This document shows, piece by piece, positions 1-12,914 of a DNA stretch of 64,000 bases. A program made the position numbers and the translations under genes. The DNA comes from Lepisosteus oculatus. Lineage: Eukaryota > Chordata > Actinopteri > Semionotiformes > Lepisosteidae. The notes under the pieces were generated by a model. That model was not told the DNA's origin. It ran no database searches and saw only the letters and a list, made by a program, of their open reading frames with translations. The first letter of the stretch is position 1, and every line of letters starts with the position of its first letter. The stretch is taken from positions 1,114,501 through 1,178,500 of the forward strand of contig NC_090698.1 in assembly GCF_040954835.1 (NCBI RefSeq), written 5' to 3'.

Positions 1-774
1 TCTTCTTTTTTCTGGTCCGACATAGTTTATACTGCTGAGCAGGATTAAACCCCCAAAAAAGCGTTATTTATATAATCTATATAACTACTGTACTTCACGA
101 TGTGCTCCGGTGTTAACACTCAGACATAGCTAGAAACAAGCAAAATAAATTCCTGTTGCTGTGGTTATAGTTGATAAAAAACAGTCTCCAAATCCCGTAC
201 AGCAATGGCAGACAGTGAAACCGTGAAACTCCCGCTAACTTCCTGGTTACGATCGCCGTGGTGCACTGTGGGACATTGGAGGAGCTCTGAGAGCCGTTTC
301 TCGCTCGGCTTCATAGCAAGTGTGCTGTAAATAATGTAAGAATTTATCAGAATTTTATTATAGACCTCACAGAACGAAAAATACTATCTCTTGTTTAAAG
401 AAGACCAAGAAGTACACTTCTTTTGTTTCGTGACCAGTGGCCAAAGGGTGGTTTCCCCCCTAGTCACTAGTATTCAGGTCTCGGCACCATTCCTGGCAAA
501 AGCAAAAATTACGTCAGGCAAAGCATTCTCCTCTGAACCTTCTCACTTTCAGGGGTGGTGCCCTTCCGTGCATTTTCACTTACTGGGCCTACTGCGTTTA
601 CTGTTTCACAACAATTAAACTCCTACGTATTATGCTTCTGTTTCTACCAGAAACTGCCAGTTGCACAATAACTCATCTCACATGTGTGTCTCCTCCACAG
701 TTAAGATGAGATAAGATAAGATTTGACTGTCCCCTGAGGGAATTGGTTTATGGACACCCAGCACACCTGTACAT
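1..774. other. no gene recognised
   Basis: I see no conserved coding exon here. Around 200-340 the sequence is richer in CpG and has a short open stretch starting with ATG at 204. It could be a promoter or first exon of a gene lying to the left, but nothing supports that beyond composition. Confidence 0.3.
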
Positions 775-1310
775 TTAAATAGTATAGAATGCAAAAAAAA
801 GAAGAAAAACATTGCACATTTTAATATTACAAAAAATAAAAATACAGCACATCATTCTATTGCACTTGTACAGTAACACATCACAAAACATATTGCACTC
901 AAGTGGGTTGTAAGACTCATAATTGTGTTTATCCTTGACATTTGCTTTGACTGCTTTAATGGATAGTGGAACACAGGAATGTTTGTATCTGTTTGACTTA
1001 CATTTGGGAACCCTAAAACGTTTGCCAGAAGGAAGAAGTTGATATTCAGAATTGAGGAAGTGGGAGGGATCGGATATAATTTTTCCTGCCTGTTTGATTA
1101 TGGGTTTTTCAAAGATTGTCTGCAGGGAGGGGTGCTGTTTCATTCCCACGACCTTCAAAGCTGTCTGGATGAGGTGGGTAATTTGTGATTTAAAATGAAC
1201 TGATAGATGACCAAACCACACTGAAATACCATATCTGATCATGCTCATGATTACAGCACCGTAGAAGAGGAGCATTACTTCCTGTCGAACCCCAAACACT
1301 CTTAGTCTGC
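775..1310 (-). mobile_element. non-LTR retrotransposon fragment (end of reverse transcriptase ORF)
   Basis: The minus strand encodes about 125 residues resembling the C-terminal end of fish LINE polymerase ORFs: a segment with IRYGISVWFG, then SDPSHFLNSEYQLLPSG, then a basic stretch with RVPKCKSNRYKHS. The match is to a pattern I know from many fish genomes; the exact clade is not assigned. The frame then runs into A/T-rich sequence, so this is a 5'-truncated 3' end. Confidence 0.6.
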
Positions 1311-1949
1311 GCAGGAAATATAAGCGCAGCTGAACTTTGGAGCAAACACGAGTAGTCCAGCACTTACACAGGCACTTACAATTGACACAATCGGAAAAAC
1401 ATGGCAGTCTGTGGACAAGCTGCCAGTGTATACTTCTGCTTATACAATGTTATATATAAGAACCTCAGAATGGAATTGCCATGGATACAAGCTCTTCAAG
1501 CTTGTCCAGTGTCTTGTACAGCTACAGTATACAGTATATAATTGTACACATTTCAAATTAAGTACAAAAGCATGAGCTATGTGTACGTACTGTAAGTCGC
1601 CATGTTGTTGCAAACCCCTGGTCTCTCCGTGAGCGAGAGTGAGGGCTCCCATGAGCTGTGCCGTGAAGCGGCCCTTCCTGCTCACTTGTCGCTGTCATGA
1701 GTAATGTAGCGCGATGTAACGGCCAATAAGTACAGGTCGTGCAGCAGACATTTTATTACAGAAATATTCAAATGTAACCTGCATGCAAAGTTCACAGGTA
1801 TGTATTATTTGTCTGCGAAACTGTCTCGAAGTCGAGAGCAATGTTTCTATTGGATTAATAGAGATGTATTCACACGCCTGCGTGTTTACAGAGTCACAGG
1901 GCGGCTGCATGTCACCGGAAGCTTGGTTGCCTCATTCTGAATCTGTCAC

Positions 1950-2275
1950 GGTCGTCATCCCTCCTCTAGAGGGCGCTCCTACCTTTTTTGTAATACGTTT
2001 AGTTTAAGTACCTTCACCTGCGTCTCTTCCCCCTATTTGTTATTTAAGCCCAGCGTCTCCACAATTCAGTGCTCAGCTTTGGAAGACGAATGTCTGAAGG
2101 CCCGCCTATCGACGGGACCTCAGGAGCAGCCCGAGGGCAATGCCTTATCCCCAGACGTCCTGACTTCTGAGTCCGGGGCTCCGGGCACCCAATCCCATTA
2201 TGTTTTTATTTTCTGTGTTCCTGATCCCAGTTCCCTGTTCCAGTTCTTAACTGTCTGCTTTAAGTGGCTCTGGTG
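1950..2275 (+). repeat. dispersed LTR-like repeat, copy 1
   Basis: This stretch shares blocks with 11590-11885 (+) and 19395-19900 (-): GACGTCCTGA followed by TCCGGGGCTC and then a run ending in CCCTGTTCC. Three copies in one window show a dispersed family. The composition looks like a long terminal repeat or similar retroelement end, but I see no paired copies flanking an element. Confidence 0.5.
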
Positions 2276-2379
2276 AATCAATAGACCATTCTTTCCTCTA
2301 GACCAACATTTTCAAATCGATGTCCCACCCCCTCTGAGTGCTGTGACTGGGAAACTGAAGTCTCAACTCCTAGGTGTAC

Positions 2380-2880
2380 TGCTGTTTGTACCAGAGTAAA
2401 GCAGGAGTTCTCAAGGGAAACAGGGAAACAGGCAAACGGTCCAGAGTCGTGGTTTGGCACTCAAAGGTCAAATCCAAGTAGACACTGTACTGAAGCACAG
2501 GGGAAATCCAAATAAAATGAGTTAACAAGGTTCATTAAGGGGACACAGTGGAGCAAGCACAGGGAAAATCCAGAGGCAGGGTGGAGTCAAAGCTAGGTCA
2601 GGTATCCAGAGAGTAACACAAGGCAGGGAACACAGCGCTAGAGAACTCAGCTGAGGATAAGCGAAAACTCTAAACTAGAGCTCCGACTAAGCCAAGGCTG
2701 AACTTGAAAAGCTTGATCTACGTGAGACGGGTGTGGTTGTAAAATAGCACACAGGTGGAACAGGCTTACTGTCATGTAACCAGAGCAACCAGCATAATGC
2801 AAGCTGACCTGAAGTGGGGGCGGGCATGACACTAGGTCATTAAAATATTGCATGGCACCGTTTGCAGTAACCCCTGGATA
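2380..2880. repeat. purine-rich probable retroelement debris
   Basis: Strings such as gggaaaatccagaggcaggg and related AG-rich text resemble the noncoding ends of fish LTR elements. There is no coding signal. The assignment is by texture only. Confidence 0.25.
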
Positions 2881-2934
2881 CATTCAGTATCAGTCTTGTG
2901 CGGTACAACATGGCTTTCCTGAAGTCAATTGAAT

Positions 2935-3265
2935 TGGTGAAGCAGGTGGCCCAGTGGTGGGAAGGGCTGTCTAGCAGTGCTGGGGCCCTGGGTTCATTTC
3001 TGGGTGTGGGGTGCTGAGTGCATGGGGTTTGTATGTTCTCCCTTCTTGTATGTTCGTATGAGTTTCCTCTGGGTGCTCTAGTTTCCTCCCGCAGTCCAAA
3101 GCCCTGGTGTGAATGTGTGCTTGTTTGGGTTCGTGTCTGCCCTGCGATAGACTGACGTTTTCAACAGGGTGTCTCCTGGCTTGGTGCTCATGGCTTGCTG
3201 GGATAGGCTCCGCCTCCCACTCAACTGTGTTGGATAAAGCTGTTAGAAAATGGTGAATGGATTGA
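2935..3265 (+). repeat. tRNA-derived SINE (HE1-like), copy
   Basis: The copy starts with a tRNA-like head (ggcccagtggtgggaag, then ccctgggttcattt as a B-box relative). It continues with the body typical of fish HE1-type SINEs: gtatgttctccc, gtttcctcccgcagtccaaa and ccctgcgatagactg. Relatives in this window lie at 6935, 38505, 51555, 59075 and 61605. Confidence 0.7.
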
Positions 3266-3345
3266 AGTGAAACAATTCATTATCCATCCATCTGATCAGT
3301 GATGTCACGAGCTGCTGTGTGTCAGGTTTAGGTGGGCACTGCACT

Positions 3346-3650
3346 TCAGTAGTGGATAGAGAGAGAGAGAGTCTTTATTATCCCCGCAACAGTGTTGGTG
3401 TGCAGACGGACAGAAAAAAAACACAACAACAGCATACTTACATATTTGCACGCGAAATTAATGTATGATTTGAGAGAGAACTTAAATCTATTGGTTTTGG
3501 AGTTGGGGAGTCGGTATCTGCGTTCAGATTGGAGTAATTGGAATTCATCGTCACAGATGGATTTTGCTTGACGCAAAACAGAGATTTTCACAAGGCTGCC
3601 CGGTTTGTTCTTGATAGGCCCTCCTGTATATAAAGTTGTCAAAGATCCTT
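3346..3650 (-). mobile_element. non-LTR retrotransposon fragment (3' end)
   Basis: The minus strand encodes DEFQLLQSERRYRLPNSKTNRFKFS, which is the same type of basic C-terminal signature as the fragment at 775-1310 but diverged from it (split here: DEFQLLQSERR then YRLPNSKTNRFKFS). It is followed by a short A/T-rich tail. A truncated LINE end. Confidence 0.55.
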
Positions 3651-4839
3651 TGGACCAAAACTAGTATAGAAATGCAAAATAATTATTACTGAAAAAATGA
3701 TTCAGCCTGAATTACAGTATTCCCTTCTATCTGTCTGATATCCTCTTTCAAATTCGTTGAATTCCTTTTTTCCTCTGTAACAGACCCCACTGTGTGAGCT
3801 TGCTGCGGGTCTGTGTGTGCGTGGCTCCTACCATCACACGCAGGCTGCTCTCACTGCACTAGTTTCCATTCTTTCTCCTGTAACACTAATCATCTCACCA
3901 CACTCTAGAACCCTCCATGACAGCCCCCTAACGATTCACGTTCGCTGTTCTCTACTCTTGTTCTAGAACATGAGCACACAGCTAGAGCTGCCAGAGTGTT
4001 CCCTCGGTCCTGCCCAGCCCGCGTCCCAGGCACACCACAGCTGGAGGTCATCAAACCACCAGCTTCCTCCAGGCACACCGCTGGCAGCCTTCCTCTAGCG
4101 GTTCTTTCTTGACCATTTTATAAAATTCTAGTTACAAAAATATATTTATTGATAAACTAATCAGTTCTTTACTGTTCATATGCATTATCTGCCAATTCCT
4201 TATCAATCCTGTCCCCTCCTGCTCTTGTGTCAGAACCGATTTCCCTAAAGTCTAATCTTTGTTTTGGATTCTCCCTGTAAAGTTTCAAAGTACACTGTAA
4301 AGCATACAAGCAAGTCATTTCTTCATTTCTTCATCAGAATCATTAACAGATGTGTTTTGCATCCCATCCAAATCTTGGTAATCTTCAGGTCTGTTTTTTC
4401 TTCCAGTTAGACAAGAATGTCAGATACAGAATCAAAATCCTGGAAGTGCAGTACAGGGGTGCCCACTGAACATTGTTAATGTAGACTGTAAAAAAAGGAC
4501 ATTAAGCAAAAAAACATTAAGCGGAAACTTATTTCCCATAAAACATTAAGGAAATAATGGAATATCAAGATAAATGGCACACAGCACCTCTGCTCATTAT
4601 TGAAAGGAAAGGAACCAGTTTCCTGGGCATGAGTGGTTTGAACCACTGGGCATCAAAGTCACAGGAGTAAATAAGACCGTACAGGCCACAACACAGGCTA
4701 TACTACAACAATATGCAAGAGTTTTTAAAGAGTGAGGAGCCTGTCTCAGGCCACCTGTGACCATGTGACCATTGAGGTGGGTCCTTCTGTCGCCCCCAGA
4801 TGAGGCATGAGGCATTGGACAGCCTCGTGCTGCAGGGGG
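3651..4839. other. intergenic, nothing recognised
   Basis: I see no exon, RNA gene or clear repeat family. Short imperfect repeats of an ACATTAAG motif occur near 4500-4550. Confidence 0.3.
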
Positions 4840-5960
4840 TTTCATTCCAGTGTCCTTCTCTAAATGGGGAACCCCCACTGTCCCAGTGGCAAAGAAAGAT
4901 GGGACACTAAGGATTTGTGGAAACTATCAATGCACAGACAGCACATCTGTGAAGCCTGATGTTTACCCTCTCCCCACTGTCTCAGAACTCTTTGTGTCAT
5001 TGGCTGGAGAGGCAGGGTTCACCTCACTGGACCCAAAACAGATGTAGCAACAGAGGAATCTTGATGAGAAATAGGCTCAATTGTTGTCCATAAACAAAGG
5101 GACCTTTTCAGAGTTCATAGCTTGCAATTTGGGGAGCATTTCAGCATTTCATGGACACCTTGCTAGCAGGGATCCCAGATATGCAGCCCTACCTAGATGA
5201 CATCCTCATCTGTAGAAGGACAGAGCAGGAGCACAATGAAGGCTTGCAGGAAGTACTCCAGAGTTACACCTGCAAGAAGAAAGGTGCATTTGTGCAGCTA
5301 CAAATTTGGATTTCTTAAGCTTTCAATTAGAAGCTAAGGCACCTGCCCTACAGAAAATTAAAGCAATATAAAACTCAGGACAATACTGAGCTTTTCTGGG
5401 ATTACCAAACTTTTACGATTGCCTCCTAAGACACAAGGCTACTGTGCTGGAGCCTCTCCACTGCCAGTTGGAAAAAACAGCCACTTGCACAGGTACAGCA
5501 CATTACAATGCATCATACTTCTAAGCAGAACAACTGTTTCAAAGAGATGGAGTGTTAGCACATTACAATAGCAGAAAGGCTCTGGCGTTGGCTTGTGATG
5601 TATCACCCTGCGGAGTTGGAGTCATGTGAAACCTAATGGACATGAAGCCCCAGGCTGACAGAGGGAGATTTGCTACCAAGGTGGTCAGGCTCTTGATCTA
5701 ACAACACACCAGTCCAAACTCAACTGCAGGGCTGAGCAGCTCATGGATCGTAGACTGCAAGTGCTGTTAGGTCAACTGCACCCAGACTTTGCAACAGATA
5801 TTACAGAAAAGCAAGCTCAGAGGGGACAAAAGAGTGGGGGTGTAGCTCACAGATTTGAACCAGGTTCCAGTGCATATCTGTAGTAACTCTGGGAGTCCAA
5901 AGTGGGTAGATACAAGGATGGTCACCAGTTGAGCCTGACTGCTCGCGGACTCTGTTGTCA
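4840..5960 (+). mobile_element. Ty3/gypsy-type pol remnant
   Basis: Around 4853-5040 the + frame gives SKWGTPTVPVAKKDGTLRIC and then, further on, VYPLPTVSELFVSLAGE and FTSLD. This is the order of motifs in the reverse transcriptase of Ty3/gypsy elements. After a stop at about 5045 the similarity goes on in broken frames to roughly 5800 (RT palm and RNase H-like pieces). Many stops and frameshifts make it non-functional. The surrounding text to about 6250 may be its 3' end. Confidence 0.65.
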
Positions 5961-6934
5961 GAGGTCACCATGTCAGTGACCCCTGCTCCAGTCGTGGCCA
6001 GTGATAAGGATCAGGATGATTGGACCATTCTGTCCACTCTGTTCCTGTCCCTGTTTCACCAGCAGTATACACCATTATGGATCCTGCCCATCAGAGACAT
6101 CAGCTTCGTGCTCTGCTGCGGGTGAAGGACTGTGTGAAGTAGGTGGAAGAAGTGTGATGTACTGTGGAAATTTACAATACTTGTTCCGCCCCAACCCAGG
6201 GGACTTGGGGGTTTTTATGTTTATGGAGTTCCAGGAAGTGGTTAATTAGCTGATCGTTGCGGAGGTACTGTATGTGTGATTTTTACTTCCACAGTCACAG
6301 AATGTCGTAAAGGCGTGTTCCCATACACTTCCCCCAGTATGTGGAATTCTTGTTGTCTCTTTAACTAATATTTTTTGGTGTACTAAATATTAACATTTTA
6401 CTGTTTTAAGATTTACAAACTGGTTTGTACAGTATATGAATCACAGCTGATTTTGCAATGATAAATGAAAACATACAAGACTTCTATCAGGGACAGGCCG
6501 AGAGACAGATGGATGATGCAAGAGGGGGAAATTAATGAGCATTGCACATTGTTTCAATTACAGACGTGGTTCTTGGCTCCTGGCAAAAAAACGTTTTACA
6601 AACTGTCCCATTTGGAAGTGAGTGTACAGTTTTCACTCTTCTCACACTTTCCTGCTCCTTCAGTTACTCCAGTAGCAGTTCCCAACCCACCACTCGCTTT
6701 CACATTACTGTCAATGTAACATCTGATCTCTTTGAGAAATTCAAACCCCTGCCATGCCAGCTCAGAATGGGGCTTCAGGTTGCTATAGGTCATCTGCAGC
6801 TGGAGAATGAAAGTGTAACAAAGGGTTGCCTATGAGTTGACTATGGATTTCAGTCAATTAGGAACCTGGAAAAAACATTTTAAAAGCTATGACAGCCTCA
6901 TTTCTCCACCTCTGATCGTTGGCTCCAATACAAT
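5961..6934. other. intergenic, possible 3' end of the gypsy remnant
   Basis: No conserved coding exon is visible. Overlapping open frames at 6465-6835 do not resemble a known family and lack coding-like constraint. Confidence 0.3.
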
Positions 6935-7135
6935 ATCCCACCCATCCAATTTCCATCCACTCCTTCCGATTCAGGGTCGCAGGGAGCTGAGCCTATCCTA
7001 GCAAGCAACAGGCTGAAGAGGGGGACACCAGGCCATCACAGGGCACAGACGCACACCAGGGCCAGTTTTCCCAGAAGCCAATTACTCTGCCAGAAGATTG
7101 GCTTGTTTTTGGACTGAGGAAACCCACACGAACAC
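6935..7135 (-). repeat. HE1-like SINE fragment
   Basis: This is the reverse complement of the HE1-like body: ccattcagggtcgc-type sequence, then the ggctgaag... block, then ctgaggaaacccacacg, which is the inverse of the usual cgtgtgggtttcctc. It lacks the tRNA-like head, so it is truncated. Confidence 0.55.
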
Positions 7136-8868
7136 AGAGAGAGCAGATTTCAGATTTATGCTTCTGAGGCCTGTTGCTTCCTGTCTCCCTCTAGCTCAGT
7201 TCTCAAATACAGTTAAACACCATTTGGGCTAATTGGTTAAACCCTGTCTTAATTGGGCTTTTTCTTTTTAATTGCTTAGAGCACACAAGCCATTGGAAAA
7301 TCAGATATTCTGGAACATAATCAGAAGTTGAAATTTCATCAAATTGTAGAGATTTTTTTAAAGTCTAATGAATGATTAATCTATTGTTTAATTACAGTAG
7401 GTAATTGAGTGTTCAGCCACACTGATCCTGGCTTCTACAATGTGGTCTCCATAGATTTCAACTTCATTCAATTGTTAAAGCAATTTGTCACACGTGCACA
7501 TGATCTGCTGTGCTGGGGAATTCCTGGAGCAGATTGGCTGCTGTGTGTCATATTGGGGCTGTGCTGGTGATGAACTGGGTTCTCTTCTTTACATGAAACC
7601 TCTTTAAGGTGAAGAAGACTGCTGTATTTAAGGAATCATGTGTCTGACTAGGACTCTTGCCCTGTATGAGGTGCCACAAAATTGTATGTTCGTGTGGGGA
7701 AAAGCAGGAGAAAAAAGACACTTTACATATTTTTGAGAATAAGTAATTAAAAGTAGAATTTGTTTTACCAGAATTAATAAATCTGTAGTAAATTCTGGAA
7801 AAGGGATGAATTCTTATTTTAAGATGATTGCGCAACAAAAGATTTTCCCTCAATTATTTCTAGATCACGTACAAACAAGCAGCAGAGGACTTGGGAGACA
7901 ATAATAATCCTCATGGAACGTCCGATCTATTTCTTGTTTATTTAGTTGTTGTTAGAACACTTTCTCAGACTGAACTGTAGGAATAACCATTCCACAATAA
8001 GGCAGCAGGAAGGGTGCAACACCTGCATTAAGCACAGACATGTTCCAAAGAAACAGAAACTGGAATTTATTGTTTTTTCGATATTTTGAAAAAAATAAAC
8101 CAGCAGTTGCATCATGGTGTTAGCTGCAGAAAGATGCCCATGCTCTCTTTTACAGTTTTCTCTTCCCAGAATTCACACTCACAAGCTTCATTCACCATTT
8201 TTCAGTCCTGAGAGTTCCAGTCAGTCAGGAGAGACAGCACTGACAGGATCAAACTCATGAGCAGCCTCCTGTGAAGCTTGTGATGCCACTGCGCCATTTG
8301 GGAAAATTAAATGAATATCAGATGATGACTTCAGATGGTGTTATCTGGATTACAGTGCTCAGCCTATGGTACCTGGAAACAGCACTAGAAGTTTCAAACC
8401 ACTTTTCTTCTCCTTACCTACATTGTATACATATATAGAGTATTTTAATCTTTTCTCATCACCTTCAGAAAATTGAAAGCAAAAATTGAATGACTTGAAA
8501 CATCAAGTTTCCTTGTGAGGATCTGTTGCAGATGATTACTCTTCCGTCTCACTGTGATTTGTCAGCTGATGTCTACCTTTCCTCTGGCTTGCAGCTACTG
8601 CGGTTTTGTCGGACGAGGTGCCAGTGGAGGCTCACTTAATTTCACATCCAAAGGTATATTGTGACTAGACTGAGCCTGCAGTCAAGGTGCCCTCTCATGA
8701 CGTAAAAACAAGGTGACTGGCCTTCCTGAGCAAGGTGAGCCAAGGGAGATCCTGAAGTAGCAGTGGCATGAGGATGGTGGTCATGCTTTTCTGCACCTTC
8801 CAGCTACTGTCTAGAGCCAGTGCACTAACCCTCTGTGGATGTCACTGTGGTTGAATCCCAATCTAAAT
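7136..8868. other. intergenic, nothing recognised
   Basis: A/T-rich with no recognisable exon. The open frame at 7548-7853 (-) has no family features I know. Confidence 0.3.
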
Positions 8869-9300
8869 TGAAGAATTTGGGGGTTATATTTGATCCAGGC
8901 TTAACATTTGATCCACATGGAAAATATTGTAAAAACATAATTCTTCCGTCACAGAAGTATCGCCAGACTACATCCTATGTTGTCTATGACTGTAGCAGAA
9001 GAGCTGGTTAACACATTCATCTTTTCCAAACTTGATAATTGCAATGCCCTACTTGCTGGGGTACCTTAATCCACACTAAAACAAACTTTAGAAAATAATT
9101 GCACACTAAAAAACTGGACAAAGTATGTCCAGAATTTGTCAGCCAGAATCCTGACCAGGTCTAGTGTAAGTGGTCACATTACTCCTATCCTGGAATCGTT
9201 GCACTGGCTTCCTGTCAGGCTTTGTGTCGACATCAAAATCCTCCTGCTCAAGTGGCTACTTGGCTTGGGCACCTCAGTACCTTTCTGACTGCATTGCTAT
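8869..9300 (+). mobile_element. L2-like LINE reverse transcriptase fragment
   Basis: Translated with frameshifts, the stretch reads LGVIFDPGLTFDPH, then EELVNTFIFSKLDNCNALLA, then NSARILTRS-like text, HITPILESLHWLP and DIKILLLKW. This is the ordered C-terminal signature of L2/Maui-type LINE polymerases. In-frame stops, for example after GVP near 9066, show it is dead. The 3' border is about 9300. Confidence 0.75.
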
Positions 9301-10229
9301 TTTTATATTTCGGCGTTTGAAAGAATTAGAATTGAGTACATTTCAAACCACAATAAAAGAAAAATGTACACGTTTTTACATTTTACATCACAAAATAGAC
9401 ACAATTTCCAGATATGTGCAGCACCCTGTTGCTGTCATTGCCTGCAGTTCAGAATGGGGCAACCAAAGTTCTGGTGACCTGAAGCAGGCCTATTGCATGG
9501 TAAACAAGCAGGTTCGTGGATAGATCTCTTTTAATCCCATAGAAATATTGTTTTCAACTTTGAGACGGTTTTACAGACAAATACAACTTACTCGTTCACT
9601 CTGCATGAAGATCACATTTGAACATTTCTGCGGTGTAATGTCTGCTGCACAACCTGTATTTATTATCATCCCATATAGGCTTGAATCTTGTACTACTGCA
9701 TTTCAAATCCTTCGTGTCCTTTGTGCAAATTTTATTTCCTATCTTAGTTACTGTTTTTGTTTGTTTTACTGTTTTTGTTTGTTTTGTTTTTGTTTGTTTG
9801 TTTTTTTCATTTTCCTGTAAAGTGCTTTTTAATGATACTACATGAGAAGGTGGGCCACTGCTTGGGCCCGTGCTGAGGGGGCCTGGCTGGGCCGGCGCTG
9901 CAGCTCTGGCCTCTCGGACATGCGGAAGGGGAGCCACTGACGGTGTGGGGGGACATCACTTACAGTTTCCTACTATTTTTGACACAATTGAAATCATTAG
10001 GTTGATTCACAAAAAAGCATCTGAAAAATAGGGGGAATTTTCCCAAAAAGTAAATTACTTAAAAAATAGGTGGCATTGTTTAAATCTGTGAGTACCAAAA
10101 TATTGGCTTTAGGTGGACATTTTGAGGACTTTCAGTAGAGTGGACTTTAAAATAGTGAAGGCAGATGAAGTGAGAGAGTTCAGACTGAGGAACCTGGACC
10201 GCCCTCAGCTGGCCCTCCTTCTGTCAAGA
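9301..10229. other. intergenic
   Basis: Contains a T-rich simple stretch near 9745-9810 (repeats of TTTGTTTG). No gene is supported. Confidence 0.3.
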
Positions 10230-10525
10230 CACGACTTCATTCCGGGGTATTTACTGTCCGGAACATCAGGACAATCGCTCTGAGGACCTCTATTTTATGT
10301 CTCACCCAAAGGACTGCACCTTTTTTACAGTATAGTGTCTCCGTCACTATACTGAGGCATGAGCGCAGGGTGAGAGCTCCCTACTGATCCCACTAACCAG
10401 CAGCAATCTTAGCTTTGCCAGGAGGCCTCTCAGCCAGGTAGTGGCCAAGCTCACACACTGAAGGCTCGGCTTCAGTTGGCTGCTAGTTCTGAGTTTCAGA
10501 GTGATATAGCTGGTGACAATAATCT
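10230..10525 (-). repeat. 5S rRNA-derived SINE (SINE3-like), head and body
   Basis: Read on the minus strand it has a 5S-like head (ctgaagccgagc..., gtgagcttggccactacctgg, ggcctcctgg). It continues with cagtatagtgacggagacac and aggtcctcaga, the body seen again at 22085, 28866 and 56195. Family assignment rests on the resemblance of the head to the 5S rRNA internal promoter region. Confidence 0.6.
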
Positions 10526-11589
10526 TTTCTAAAGAGGTAAATGCAGAAGCTTTCAGCTAACGTAAAATATTCCATTTAAGTTTTGATTTTGGGAGACAAA
10601 AACTGTCTGCCTTTCAAGTTGCCAAGGAAATGATAACCCTCCAGACAGAGGAGAAGAATGCTTTGGCAAAATGGGAAATATCTTAACATGAAGAGACAAG
10701 GGAGGGAATGAAAAAGAAGTCAAGCTTTTTGAGTCATAAGTAGAAACTCCCACATAGAGGTTGAATTCTAGAAGAATCAGAGGAAAAACAGTTTTTAAAA
10801 TATTTGCAATGTTGCCAAAATATCTACCATGACATATTGTACATTGAAAACCAGGACAGATTCCAAGTGTGAAGGTAACCTGGAATGAAACCCCAGGGGC
10901 AGCTGGTCCGCCAGCTAGAGCAAGTTTCCAAGAGGTATGACGTGGCAATGTGTCCCTCTGTCAGGGGAATTCCCGTTTTGAATAAATGTACAATCTATTT
11001 GCCAGTCTAAAAGCAAATTTCAAGGCTGATAAGCAGAACAGATTTCAGAGATCAGGTATCTATCAATCACACACACATGATGTGACAGTGCGGCTGGACA
11101 CAGCCACAGGGGTGGGGCTTGGGCTGAGCCCAGGTGCAGGGGGCCGGGGACCGACTGGTGGGGGATCGGCTGCTGCGCTCGGGAGGGAAGGTGAAGTAAA
11201 AAGTGATGCTAATAGAATAACTGATTACTGGCTGGTGGGGCTTCGATAGCCCTAGCTGGTCAGCAGCGAGAGAAAAAAGGCAAAGACGTGTCCCGGGTGA
11301 CAAAAGGAAAGGGGCTGCATGGCAAAGCTCCAGCCTCCAGGGAAGCCGCCCACCGCAGTGGCTGAGCCTTGGAGCAGGGGGTGCCGCCCTCTCGGCTGCA
11401 GTGTGGATTCCTGTTCCCGAGCTCCCGCGCAGGCCTGGGGGGCAGCCCGCTGAGGAGCCAGGAGCACAGGCCAGCGAGCCCAAGGCAGGGCGGGCTTACC
11501 TCCCTTTCCCAGCACCGCAGGCCCGTGCCGACACACGCTGGTTCATCACTTCACGGCGAAACAGATATGGGAATTAAAATGTTCAATAG
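10526..11589. other. intergenic, GC-rich in the right half
   Basis: 11080-11560 is GC-rich with several overlapping open frames on both strands, which is what GC-rich noncoding DNA produces. No family is recognised. Confidence 0.3.
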
Positions 11590-11885
11590 CTTGAGGGCAC
11601 AGGCTTCCTGTCGGCGTCCTGACCAGCTGCGTCCGGGGCTCAGAGCACCTCGTCATCCCGTTTTTATTCCCCGTCCCTGTACCAGATCTGGGTCTGTTTT
11701 TAAACTCTGTTCTGTCCTGTCTCAGCTGGATCACCCCATTTGGGCTTTTGGATTTCCCCCCTGGGCTCCTTGGATGTGTTCGCCCTGGCCATGCCCCCCC
11801 AATGACTGCCACCTATTGACACTGTCACACCTGGAGCCAGTGGACCCGTGCCCACTACCGATGACACCGTCACTGGTTCTATCCA
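11590..11885 (+). repeat. dispersed LTR-like repeat, copy 2
   Basis: Shares the block order with 1950-2275: ggcgtcctgacc, tccggggctcaga, then cgtttttattcc and ctgtcctgtctc. Same orientation as copy 1. Confidence 0.5.
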
Positions 11886-12232
11886 TATAGGAAAGGCTGA
11901 CAGTATGTGTTACCATCCATCAGAAGTGTGACCATCCGAAGGCAATGAAACTGTAGCACAAAAATATTGACAATATTCTCAGAAAAAGAAAGAAACAGTA
12001 TTCAGCCTCTGGTAAAAATAAAACCAGAAATACTGTATATACTCAGAAAATAATATGACTGCAACATGTTCTAACTGGAAGAATAAAGGCTGTTGTCAAG
12101 AAAAGCCCCACCCTCTGAGTTCTCTGAAGAAGAATACTTGTTGCCTAGAATGGTTCTCAAACAGTCAACCTATAAAAGTTGTACTCCAAGTGTAAAGACT
12201 GGCACGGGCTGTGTTCTAGGACAGCTAAAATA

Positions 12233-12805
12233 TACACTGATGGAAAAAAGAAACGCAACAGTTTCTGGAAAGAGAATACTACAGTTATAGCTTATGTACT
12301 TTCACAAAAAGATGTCAATGTGTTTTAAGCCCTCTGACCAGCAATACAGCTTGTGCAGTGAGGCATTGTAACTTGCCAATCACACGGAAGCTCGTTAGGT
12401 GCACTTTTACCCAACGAGGTCCAGGTGGAACAATGCCTGATCAGGTCACCTTTTAAAAGGTCTTAAATTCAAAGCTTAGGTCACTGCATGAAAAGAATCA
12501 CACTTAGTCAGTTTTCTGTGCATTCCATAATGCCTCGATGTCACCAGAAGCAAGGGAGAGGACCACTGGCACGCTGCAGGCAGGATGTCATGTGCCAGCG
12601 TTGCCAGACACTGTGGAGTTTAAGCCACTCCACTGTGTCCCGACTGCAGAGAAGGTTCCAGCAGACCGGCAGGACAGATGACCGTCCAAGATCCAGTCGC
12701 CCACGAGTGACCACACTGGAGAGCAGGACCGTCACATCAGACTGGTCCATCTGAGAGATCGTTTCAGATCTGCCACCCGTACTCCTGCTGAAATTGGTGG
12801 CTTCA
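12233..12805 (+). mobile_element. Tc1/mariner remnant A, 3' end missing
   Basis: Begins with the terminal motif tacactgatggaaaaaagaa, identical at its start to remnant B at 31004. Downstream, the broken frame contains a Tc1 transposase helix-turn-helix region (SHSTVSRLQRRFQQTG, then DDRPRSSRPRVTT) and then the RDRFR motif in another frame. The right terminal repeat is absent: the copy stops near 12805, where unrelated A-rich sequence begins. Non-functional. Confidence 0.75.
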
Positions 12806-12914
12806 AAACAAAGACAAAATTAAAATAAAACACTGAAGTAAAGTTAAATCTGACTATAATTAAAAATATAAAATTTAAATCAAGGAATATTGTATTAAAA
12901 TTATTTAATTTTAA

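Noticed and set aside
4597-4878. Minus-strand 93-codon frame
   Set aside because: No conserved features; it lies beside and partly over the gypsy remnant on the other strand.
9596-9937. Lys/Thr-rich minus-strand frame
   Set aside because: It is a translation of a T-rich simple repeat near 9745-9810.
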